32,331 nucleotides of DNA from Bacteroidota bacterium (GTDB lineage Bacteria; Bacteroidota; Bacteroidia; 2-12-FULL-35-15). The notes beneath the pieces are model-generated. The model was not told where the DNA came from and did not search any database. It was given only the letters and a program-made list of their open reading frames with translations. How positions within the stretch are numbered: the first letter of the stretch is position 1; each line of letters starts with the position of its first letter. Shown piece after piece: positions 1 to 6,817 of this stretch. A program made the translations under genes and the position numbers. The stretch covers positions 1 to 32,331 of the forward strand of contig JAJTCJ010000038.1 in the NCBI GenBank assembly GCA_021323165.1, in the 5' to 3' direction.

Positions 1-15
1 AAAACAATAAGTGAA

Positions 16-888
16 CTATTTTGTCCCTTTGTAGATGATCTGCTCATAATTATCCGGTATTTTGAATGGAAAGCTTTGCTCTTCATTTAAAGTTACCTTG
101 GTGTAAGTTAGATCTATATTAACGTTCTTTTGCGCTTTAATTGTATAATTCATTTTCATAGGGAAAAGCTGGGTTTCATCGGCCTTTTCATATGCTCCAA
201 AATGTGCGTCAAAACTGCGGTCCGGATTGAACTCATAAAAGAGGATGCGAGAGATTTTAAAATTTTCTGAAGTAAGAAAAATACTTTGAGCAGGCTCTCT
301 TAATTCCTTACCGCGCTCCATCTTTCTTCTTTTGAATTTTCTGATTGTACCTAGTGTATACTGGCAATTATCAACTCCGGGCTTGATCTTTTCATCTTCA
401 TCATAAAAAGAAACACTGTTCCCAACAAGCAGCGACTGCAGCATTTCGAAGTCAAGCTCCGTATTTAAAAGCTTGCTGATATATGCATAGTCTCCTTTGA
501 AATATTTGTTGCTCTGACCCGGAACTTTGGTAATGAATTTAACAGAATCTTTTGTGATGAACACGCGGGCTCCTTCAATTCCAAGCTTAGAGATCGACAT
601 CCAGATCACGCTGTCTTTTTTCATGCGCAGAGAAATTGTAAATGAATTGTCGGTGCTATCGATCACTGCTTCGGCACTTAGCTTTGCGCTCAGCCAGTTA
701 AACTTTAATTCATTTGCCTGAAGGTTTGCTTTCAGGGTTTTTGCATTTTTAAAATCAAGAATACACTTACCATTATTCAGTGTAATTTTTTTCTGGTTCT
801 TACAGGAAGAAAAACTGAAAACAAGCACAAACAAGAGAACGATCATTCGTACGCCATTAAAAGCAACTCTATGTAAATGCTTATTCAT
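16..888 (-). CDS. DUF4292-type lipoprotein
   Basis: Putative outer-membrane-directed lipoprotein of about 290 aa. A hydrophobic run (MIVLLFVLVF) is followed by the lipobox FSSC, giving an acylated Cys. The rest is a beta-rich soluble domain resembling DUF4292, with pieces such as LNNGKCILDF, KLGIEGARVFIT and a C-terminal FPFKIPDNYE. The frame stays open upstream to 951, but I chose the ATG at 888 because it puts a short basic stretch before the signal peptide and gives only an 8-bp overlap with the TPR gene. An ATG at 846 would also keep the signal. The overlap and the shared direction suggest co-transcription with the TPR lipoprotein and nucleotidyltransferase. DUF4292 proteins have LolA/LolB-like features by my recollection of the family; a role in lipoprotein or envelope assembly is inference. 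Confidence 0.8.
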   Translation of the reverse strand: MNKHLHRVAFNGVRMIVLLFVLVFSFSSCKNQKKITLNNGKCILDFKNAKTLKANLQANELKFNWLSAKLSAEAVIDSTDNSFTISLRMKKDSVIWMSISKLGIEGARVFITKDSVKFITKVPGQSNKYFKGDYAYISKLLNTELDFEMLQSLLVGNSVSFYDEDEKIKPGVDNCQYTLGTIRKFKRRKMERGKELREPAQSIFLTSENFKISRILFYEFNPDRSFDAHFGAYEKADETQLFPMKMNYTIKAQKNVNIDLTYTKVTLNEEQSFPFKIPDNYEQIIYKGTK

Positions 889-2650
889 ATAATTTTTTAT
901 CTGACACTTTTTTATCAATCTGATCACTTGCTCCGCCCGCTTTTTTTGCATCTATCCAGTATTTTAATGCTTCTTCTTTTTCACCAAGTTTGTATAACAC
1001 ATCACCATAATGTTCTAGCAGCGTGCCATTACCCCGCCCTCCATTATCCAATGCTTTACCGATCCAGATCTTAGCCTCTTCATACTTTTTCATCTGGTAC
1101 AGGATCCAGCCATAAGTGTCCTGATATGAATTATTGTTTGGCTGAAGTTCATTGCTTTTTTTGGACATCGCTTCAGCCTTTTCAAGGTTGGTATTGCGGA
1201 GTGAAAGATAATAAGCGTAATTATTCAAAACATTTACATCGTTAGGATCGATCTCTAACGCTTTATTATATGCAGAATCAGAAGCAGAATGCTTCCTAAG
1301 CTGGTTGTAAATATCTCCAAGACTGGAGTAAAACTGAGCGAGAAGGCCCGGATTGTCAAAGACAAATTCTTTTCCTTCTAAAAGAGGAGGAATAGCTTCT
1401 TTATATTTTTTAAGCTGATAGTTTGAAAGTCCGTTGAAAAAATAGGGCAGGGGTTGATTCGGAAAAAGTTCCATTGACTCTTTACTTTCTTTTTCCAGAG
1501 AAGCATAATCACCTAAAGTGGCTTCTATTACAAGTAGTTCATGCCATAATGCATACTTTTCCTTATCAAGTGTAATTGCTCTTCTGTATTGTATCCTGGC
1601 CTCTTCATATTTTTTATCACGGTTCAGAAAATCGCCATAAATTGAAAATGCTTTTGCTTCATTAGGATGAACAGCTACAATTATTTTGCACAGCTCATCT
1701 GCATCCGGCCTTAACTCGGTATACGTTTCTGTGATTGAATAATATGAAAGCAGGATCTTTACTTTTGTATCAATATCAAGCTCCTGGCTTTTAAAAGCGA
1801 TCTTGATTTCCTCAAATGCTTTTTCATTTTCTTTAATGCTTCTGTAATAATCAGCCAAAGACAAATGAACATAAGCGTTGTTCGGATCTATTTTAAGTAA
1901 TTCGTTGTAGGCTGCGAGCGCCTTTTCTCCCTGTCCTTTATCCTGGTAAAGCTCTCCAAGCATGCCGTAATATTTAGCTTCCTTAGGATAAGCTTTTATC
2001 AGGCGCTGAGCCTCTTCAACCGATTTTTCGAAATTATTCTGAGTTTTATAGATCTTAAGTTTCTGCATAGAAACATCTTCCGTAACCCCTATCTGTTCTT
2101 CGATCTTATTATAAGTTTTAAGCGCATCATTAAGCTTATTTATATACAGATATGCACTCGCCAGCTCATAATAAAAATCAATGCGAGAAGGATTTTCTCT
2201 TACCACTTTTTCCAAAACCTTTACAACCTCCTCAGGCTGTTTGTTTTCTTTCAGGCATTGGGCATAAAGCAGCTGGTACCAGATGTTTTTTGGGTCAGCG
2301 TTTGCAGCGCGCTTACTGTAATATAAGGCTTTGTTCTTATCGTTTTGAAATGAATAGATATTTGCCAGCTCATACATTGTGGCGCTGCTGTTTGGATCAA
2401 TCTTGAGAGCTTCAATAAAATGCACTTCCGCAAGGTCATAATTGCCAAGCATTTTATCCTTATTTGCTTCGAAGAAAGCGCGTTCAAAATCCAAACGCTG
2501 CTTTCCTTCTAATGTATTTTTAACCGGGCTTTCTGTTTTTGTTACCGGAGCAGAAGAGGTTGTGGCCTGTTTTGTTTTACACGAAAACAGGATCACAAGT
2601 AAAAAACAAGGGAACAGTAAACGTAAGCCGTATGTGGTTTTTCTCTTCAA
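881..2650 (-). CDS. TPR-repeat lipoprotein
   Basis: A long chain of tetratricopeptide repeats (roughly ten or more; typical pieces are ALKIDPNSSATMYELANIY, LLKIDPNNAYVHLSLADYY and ALEIDPNDVNVLNNYAYYL), probably a periplasmic protein-protein scaffold on a lipid anchor. The signal peptide is clear (LLFPCFLLVILFSC, lipobox LFSC). Start choice: the frame opens at an ATG at 2689, overlapping the upstream gene by 38 bp and adding an unusual polar leader (MMQASATTAQSDR). A TTG at 2650, one base after the upstream stop codon (TAG-A-TTG), gives a normal lipoprotein signal beginning LKRKTTYG, so I prefer it. TPR lipoproteins next to a DUF4292 lipoprotein and a sugar nucleotidyltransferase recur in Bacteroidota by my memory. 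The exact partner is unknown. Confidence 0.85.
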   Translation of the reverse strand: MKRKTTYGLRLLFPCFLLVILFSCKTKQATTSSAPVTKTESPVKNTLEGKQRLDFERAFFEANKDKMLGNYDLAEVHFIEALKIDPNSSATMYELANIYSFQNDKNKALYYSKRAANADPKNIWYQLLYAQCLKENKQPEEVVKVLEKVVRENPSRIDFYYELASAYLYINKLNDALKTYNKIEEQIGVTEDVSMQKLKIYKTQNNFEKSVEEAQRLIKAYPKEAKYYGMLGELYQDKGQGEKALAAYNELLKIDPNNAYVHLSLADYYRSIKENEKAFEEIKIAFKSQELDIDTKVKILLSYYSITETYTELRPDADELCKIIVAVHPNEAKAFSIYGDFLNRDKKYEEARIQYRRAITLDKEKYALWHELLVIEATLGDYASLEKESKESMELFPNQPLPYFFNGLSNYQLKKYKEAIPPLLEGKEFVFDNPGLLAQFYSSLGDIYNQLRKHSASDSAYNKALEIDPNDVNVLNNYAYYLSLRNTNLEKAEAMSKKSNELQPNNNSYQDTYGWILYQMKKYEEAKIWIGKALDNGGRGNGTLLEHYGDVLYKLGEKEEALKYWIDAKKAGGASDQIDKKVSDKKLYE

Positions 2651-2651
2651 T

Positions 2652-3650
2652 CTATCTGATTGTGCTGTAGTCGCTGATGCTTGCATCATTCGATTTTCCA
2701 GTGAATTCGGAAAAATTACCGATCATGGAATTACTCAGTTCAGCATTTTTAATTTTACTGTTTGTTTGAATAATGCTGTTTTTTACAATCGAATTTTCAA
2801 CGATCGTATTGGTGCCAATTGAAACATGCGGGCCAACCTTTGAATTTATCAACTGCACTCCCTCGCCAATAAAGCATGGTTCTGTTATCACGGAGTTATT
2901 ATTGACAAACTTTGTTGTTCTGGGTTGATCTTTAATAAACTCAAGAATGCGGGAATTGGTATAGACCGTTGCATCTTTATTTCCGCAATCAAGCCATTCA
3001 GAAACTTTACCCGGACTGAATTTTGTTCCTTTGGCTTTCATGTTTTCCAAAGCGTTAGTTAACTGAAATTCACCCTTATCAGTAATATTATTGTCAAGTA
3101 AATACTGAAGTTCTTTGCGCAGATAATCACCGTCTTTAAAATAATAGATCCCGATAATTGCAAGATCAGAAATGAACTCCTGTGGTTTCTCAACAAAATC
3201 AGTGATCACATTGTTCGAATCAATTTTAACGACACCAAACGGTTTAGGGTCCTCCACTTTTTGCACCCAGATTATTCCTTCTTTAGAAGAGTCAAGCTTG
3301 AAATCAGCTTTGAACAATGTATCTGCAAAAGCAACAACAACTTTTCCTGTTACACACTCTTTTGCACACATGATAGCATGTGCGGTACCAAGTGGTGTGT
3401 CCTGGTAAAAGATACTTCCTTTTGCTCCAAGACTTTCAGCAACTTTAATTAGGTTTTCTTCTGCTTCTTTTCCGAAACGCCCTACAACAAAAGCGATCTC
3501 GTCTACTTTTTCATCACAAACTTTTGTAATATCTTCAACGATTCTTTGAACCATTGGTTTTCCTGCAATAGGAATAAGAGGTTTTGGTGTTGTTAATGTG
3601 TGCGGGCGCATGCGTTTGCCCATTCCTGCCATTGGTATTATTATCTTCAT
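2652..3650 (-). CDS. sugar-phosphate nucleotidyltransferase (NDP-sugar pyrophosphorylase)
   Basis: Transfers a nucleotide from an NTP to a sugar-1-phosphate to make an activated sugar for envelope polysaccharide; cytoplasmic. The N-terminus MKIIIPMAGMGKRMRPHT carries the G-x-G-x-R-x-x-P-x-T nucleotide-binding signature, followed by PKPLIPIAGKPM with the conserved Lys. Later VEKP and EWLDCGN motifs match the sugar-binding part of RmlA/GlmU-like enzymes. Residues ~250-332 read as a left-handed beta-helix of hexapeptide type (VSIGTN, IVENSIV, NSIIQT). Length (332 aa) is normal and the ATG start is unambiguous. The gene lies 34 bp downstream of dut and overlaps or abuts the TPR gene, so an operon is likely. 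The actual sugar (glucose, mannose, GlcNAc) cannot be told from the sequence. Confidence 0.87.
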   Translation of the reverse strand: MKIIIPMAGMGKRMRPHTLTTPKPLIPIAGKPMVQRIVEDITKVCDEKVDEIAFVVGRFGKEAEENLIKVAESLGAKGSIFYQDTPLGTAHAIMCAKECVTGKVVVAFADTLFKADFKLDSSKEGIIWVQKVEDPKPFGVVKIDSNNVITDFVEKPQEFISDLAIIGIYYFKDGDYLRKELQYLLDNNITDKGEFQLTNALENMKAKGTKFSPGKVSEWLDCGNKDATVYTNSRILEFIKDQPRTTKFVNNNSVITEPCFIGEGVQLINSKVGPHVSIGTNTIVENSIVKNSIIQTNSKIKNAELSNSMIGNFSEFTGKSNDASISDYSTIR

Positions 3651-3667
3651 AAAAAGTGTTTAGTTAT

Positions 3668-3682
3668 ATCTGCTTAGCAGAT
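3668..3682. other. short inverted repeat between dut and nucleotidyltransferase
   Basis: ATCTGC-TTA-GCAGAT forms a perfect 6-bp stem with a 3-nt loop in the 34-bp gap between two minus-strand genes. It could be a small hairpin influencing translation or mRNA processing, or chance. There is no U-tract, so it is not a convincing terminator. Confidence 0.25.
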
Positions 3683-3684
3683 GG

Positions 3685-4581
3685 TTATTTTTTTCCAGTA
3701 CTACCAAAACCTCCTTCACCGCGTATGCTGTCTTCCAGTTGCTGAACCTCGATCCATTCCGCTTGTTCATGCTTTGCTATCACCATTTGAGCAACCCGCT
3801 CACCATCATTGATAGTGAAATCCTGGTTTGACAAATTAACAAGGATCACCTTTATCTCTCCGCGATAATCAGCATCAATTGTCCCCGGGGAATTAAGAAC
3901 AGTCACTCCGTTCTTAAAAGCCAGTCCGCTTCTTGGTCTGATCTGGGCCTCATACCCGACAGGAATTTCAATGAACAGCCCTGTAGGAACTAGTGTTCTT
4001 TCAAGCGATTTTAAAACGATCGGCTGATCAAGCTCTGCCCTCAGGTCCATGCCGGCAGCAGCCAAAGTAGCATATCCCGGTAATTCGTGTTTTGATTTAT
4101 TGAAAACAAAAACAAATACAGCCAGGATCAGGTTGTTGATAATCAGCGTTGTGCCTGTCGACTCAACCCTGATCAATATACTGATAAAGTACAAAGTTAA
4201 TGATAAACCAAGGTAACCGAGTATCCGTTTTAAATCGTAATTAACAGGATAATGTTTATTACCCCAGAAATACGAAATTAACATCATAGATGCATAACAG
4301 ATCAGGGTAGCCCAAGCCGATCCTGTGTAACCGATACGAGGGATCCAATAAAAGTTCAGTGTTATTGTGATGAGAGCTCCGAAAATTGTAAGTACGGCTC
4401 CATAACCGGTCTGGCCGGTGAGCTTGTACCAGATAGACTGATTAATAAAGATACCAAGGAACAAATTGGCTAAAAGTAGAATTGGAACTACACTCATTCC
4501 TTCGCGGAAATCTTCTCCCACAAAATACTTTATCCAGCTGATGTTCATCATGGTGCCCAGGAATATTACTGAGCATATCAT
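3685..4581 (-). CDS. dut: flippase C-terminal half fused in frame to dUTPase
   Basis: One open frame of 298 aa holding two unrelated pieces. Residues 1-160 are the membrane C-terminal half of a polysaccharide flippase ([44 protein letters not shown]). Residues ~157-298 are a trimeric dUTPase, which hydrolyses dUTP to dUMP and PPi. All five dUTPase motifs are present: AAAGMDLRA (I), RPRSGLAFK (II), GTIDADYRG with the catalytic Asp (III), GERVAQMVI (IV) and [10 protein letters not shown] (V). Family dUTPases normally start with a short Met-led strand just before NKSKHELP; here FVFVF of the last flippase helix takes that place, with no stop and no new start. I see no ATG or GTG in frame between Met100 and the dUTPase domain, so independent dUTPase translation would need a TTG or another rare start. 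The ATG at 4581 is only the first in this frame, not a credible native start. Confidence 0.75.
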   Translation of the reverse strand: MICSVIFLGTMMNISWIKYFVGEDFREGMSVVPILLLANLFLGIFINQSIWYKLTGQTGYGAVLTIFGALITITLNFYWIPRIGYTGSAWATLICYASMMLISYFWGNKHYPVNYDLKRILGYLGLSLTLYFISILIRVESTGTTLIINNLILAVFVFVFNKSKHELPGYATLAAAGMDLRAELDQPIVLKSLERTLVPTGLFIEIPVGYEAQIRPRSGLAFKNGVTVLNSPGTIDADYRGEIKVILVNLSNQDFTINDGERVAQMVIAKHEQAEWIEVQQLEDSIRGEGGFGSTGKK

Positions 4582-5503
4582 TACAAAGAACTAAAATGGT
4601 CATCAGGATCGCTATCTTATAACATGCACCATAGATTCCATTCTGGCTTTTTCCAAGCTCGCCCGGAATAAGATGGGGAATAAGGGTGCGGTCAAGGGTT
4701 TCGTTTATCATTCCGGCTAAACCGGCAATAAGCAAAGGAAGGCTGTACTTCATCATCCGCTTCCCAAGCTCCGGATCCATTTTCCATTTTACTGAAACGA
4801 TCTCAGGCAACAACAAAAGAACGGTTATGGCGCTTGCTGCAAGATTTGAAATAAAAATGTATCCAATTCCTATGGAAGGATCATAAATAATTTCTACCAG
4901 AGGCCTGAAAACAGAGTCTTCTGAAGATTCATAAACACCTTTGCAAAACCAAATGAAAAATAAATTCAGACCAATATTGATGGCAATATTCAATGACCTG
5001 ATAATCGCGAAACGCCTGGCTTTGTTTTGTTCACGCAGCTTTGCAAAAGGAATTGAAGAAAACGCATCAAATCCAAGAATGAATGCAAACCATACAACAT
5101 ACTCCGGATGTCCTGAGAACTTAAGTTTTTCAGCGATAGGCTGAGCGAAAAAACAAACAGAAACAATAAATAGTATCGAAGTAGAAAACAGGTAAATCAA
5201 CGCGGTTGAGTACACCTTTTCTTTTTCCGGCTCGCTTTGTGAAAAACGGAAAAGGGTTGTTTCCATTCCATAGGTAAGGAAGACCAGCAAAAATGAAACG
5301 TAAGCATAAGCAGAAGTAACGTCCCCGAATTCAACCGGGGAAAACATGTAGGTATAAAGCGGGGTAAGAAAGTAATTTAGTAATCGACCCACAATAGTAG
5401 GAAGGCCATAAATAGCGGTTTGTGAAGCGAGTTTTTTTAGAGGATTCAAGTTGATTTTATAATGTGAAGATTTACGGATGTGCCGATTGTGCAGCATCCG
5501 CAC
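4442..5503 (-). pseudogene. oligosaccharide flippase (Wzx/MATE-like), N-terminal part, frameshifted
   Basis: N-terminal ~300 residues of a multi-helix lipid-linked oligosaccharide exporter of the inner membrane (LASQTAIYGLPTIVGRLLNY, LTPLYTYMFSPVEFG, GIYGACYKIAILMTI). Flippase-like sequence stops near 4590; the remaining ~50 residues are an out-of-frame tail. The matching C-terminal half resumes in another frame (ending at 3685). By my recollection of the family, about 30 residues that should follow ILMT (a QAFRYAAEPFFF-like stretch) are missing, so this is an out-of-frame deletion, not a single-base slip. The outer start (GTG at 5503) reads through an interspersed repeat; a TTG at 5449 giving NPLKKLASQT fits family N-termini better. 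Either real pseudogenisation or an assembly deletion. Confidence 0.72.
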
Positions 5504-5506
5504 ATT
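5461..5506. repeat. degenerate palindromic interspersed repeat (ATGTGCGGATG type)
   Basis: AATGTG at 5461-5466 and CGGATG at 5475-5480 pair with CATCCGCACATT at 5495-5506, giving a 12-bp stem interrupted by an 8-nt bulge on one side. The GTGCGGATG / GATGTGC words match a short repeat I recall as frequent between genes in Bacteroidota. It sits just upstream of the flippase start and creates a spurious N-terminal extension in that frame. Confidence 0.5.
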
Positions 5507-5528
5507 AACAAATTATTTATCGGCAATA

Positions 5529-6308
5529 TTATTTACCGGTAAAATTTGCTTTACGTTTTTCAAGGAATGCACTGGTGCCTTCTTTGAAATCTTCTGTAGC
5601 GAAACATTTCCCGAATTCATTGATCTCGGCATTAAACCCATCAGTCCCGTTTTCAAAATATGCATTCACGCTGTTTATAACACCTGTAATTGCTTTTGGT
5701 GATTTGGATTTTATTTTTTCAATGATCTCAATACACTTTGGCATCAGTTGTTCCGGAGAAACCACATAATTAACAAGACCTAAAGCAAGTGCCTGTTCAG
5801 CATTGATCATGTCTGCCGTCATGTGCAACTCTGTCGCTTTTGTTTTACCGATATATTGTATAAGACGCTGAGTTCCGCCATATCCAGCGATAAGACCAAG
5901 ATTAACTTCCGGCTGTCCGAATTTTGCATTGTCGCTTGCAATACGAAGATGGCAAGCCATTGAAAGTTCGCAGCCTCCTCCAAGAGCAAATCCGTTAACA
6001 GCAGCAATTACAGGTTTGTGACAGGTTTCTATGGAACGAAATACCGCTTGTCCGAACTGTGCAAGTTCTTTTCCTTCTTCAACCGAAAGGCCGACAAACT
6101 CAGCAATATCAGCTCCCGCAACAAATGATTTCGGTCCGGAACCAGTAATGATTACAGCTTTTACAGCATCATCAGCCTTGGCAGAAGTTATAGCCACACC
6201 AATCTCTGTTACGGTCTTTTTGTTAAGCGCGTTAAGCTTGTCCGGACGATTGATAGTAATAGTTAAAATTCCGTTTTCTGTTGAGGTGAGAAGATTTTCG
6301 TAGTTCAT
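5529..6308 (-). CDS. enoyl-CoA hydratase / 3-hydroxybutyryl-CoA dehydratase (crotonase family)
   Basis: Crotonase-fold enzyme of 259 aa, adding water to (or removing it from) short-chain enoyl-/3-hydroxyacyl-CoA; cytoplasmic. Oxyanion-hole pieces are seen at AGADI (~64-68) and GGG (110-112). Both catalytic acids of hydratases are present: Glu114 in GGGCELS and Glu134 in FGQPEVNLG, so this is a true hydratase rather than an isomerase or decarboxylase variant. The C-terminal CFATEDFKEGTSAFLEKRK is typical of the Crt/short-chain branch. Length and ATG start are normal. It lies 43 bp after a cobalamin-binding mutase subunit, suggesting a shared role in short or branched acyl-CoA metabolism (inference). 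Exact chain-length preference is not readable. Confidence 0.88.
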   Translation of the reverse strand: MNYENLLTSTENGILTITINRPDKLNALNKKTVTEIGVAITSAKADDAVKAVIITGSGPKSFVAGADIAEFVGLSVEEGKELAQFGQAVFRSIETCHKPVIAAVNGFALGGGCELSMACHLRIASDNAKFGQPEVNLGLIAGYGGTQRLIQYIGKTKATELHMTADMINAEQALALGLVNYVVSPEQLMPKCIEIIEKIKSKSPKAITGVINSVNAYFENGTDGFNAEINEFGKCFATEDFKEGTSAFLEKRKANFTGK

Positions 6309-6320
6309 AGCACAAGTTTT

Positions 6321-6348
6321 AACCGCTAAGACGCAAATGCGCTAAGCT
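6321..6348. repeat. short interspersed repeat (accgctaagacgcaaa type)
   Basis: The gap between the crotonase and the cobalamin-binding gene contains two near copies of a GCTAAG word flanking ACGCAAATGC. Strings of the type CGCTAAGACGCAAAG..CGCTAAG are, to my memory, a widespread intergenic repeat in Bacteroidota genomes. No mobility gene is associated. Confidence 0.45.
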
Positions 6349-6351
6349 TAT

Positions 6352-6759
6352 TTAAAAGTTACGGTGTTCTTTTACGTAGTTAGTGATGTAATCAACAATA
6401 GTGGAGGTGTCCGTGCCCGGAGGGAACAATGTTCCTACACCCAGCTCATTTAATTTTTTAATGTCATTGTCGGGAATGATTCCGCCACCCGTTAGCAGCA
6501 CGTCTTCCATTCCTTTCTCTTTCATCAGCTTCATTATTTTTGGAAAAACAGTGTTGTGTGCCCCGGATAGAATGCTTACCCCAATTGCATCCACATCTTC
6601 CTGCAGGGCAGCATTCACAACCATTTCCGGAGTCTGACGCAAGCCGGTATATATCACTTCCATTCCAGCATCACGTAAAAAAGAAGCAATAACCTTTGCT
6701 CCGCGGTCATGTCCGTCAAGGCCAACTTTCGCCACTAAAACTCGTATTGGTCTGTTCAT
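6352..6759 (-). CDS. cobalamin B12-binding protein, methylmalonyl-CoA mutase C-terminal domain type
   Basis: Stand-alone 135-aa B12-binding subunit of an acyl-CoA mutase (methylmalonyl-CoA mutase type). The D-x-H-x-x-G motif is present at 15-20 (DGHDRG; His17 would be the lower cobalt ligand), with SIL (62-64) as the S-x-L motif and GGG (91-93) lining the nucleotide tail. N-terminal [17 protein letters not shown] is very typical of the family. In two-part mutases the catalytic TIM-barrel subunit is a separate gene; none is in this window. It is followed by an enoyl-CoA hydratase, compatible with propionate or branched-chain acyl-CoA metabolism. Complete, with an ATG start. It might instead serve a different carbon-skeleton mutase. 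Confidence 0.88.
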   Translation of the reverse strand: MNRPIRVLVAKVGLDGHDRGAKVIASFLRDAGMEVIYTGLRQTPEMVVNAALQEDVDAIGVSILSGAHNTVFPKIMKLMKEKGMEDVLLTGGGIIPDNDIKKLNELGVGTLFPPGTDTSTIVDYITNYVKEHRNF

Positions 6760-6817
6760 AATTCAACCAGTTTATAGGTGACGAATATACAAAAACTATT
6801 GATGACAGATCGCGAAT

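Noticed and set aside
1..15. Start of a further minus-strand gene after DUF4292
   Set aside because: Too few bases are present to support any call, although another envelope gene would be expected by my memory of this gene order.
4442..4581. Programmed frameshift joining the two flippase parts
   Set aside because: The bases at the junction (ATTTTAGTTCTTTG) hold no typical slippery heptamer with a downstream structure, and about 30 residues of the family are missing, which slippage cannot restore.
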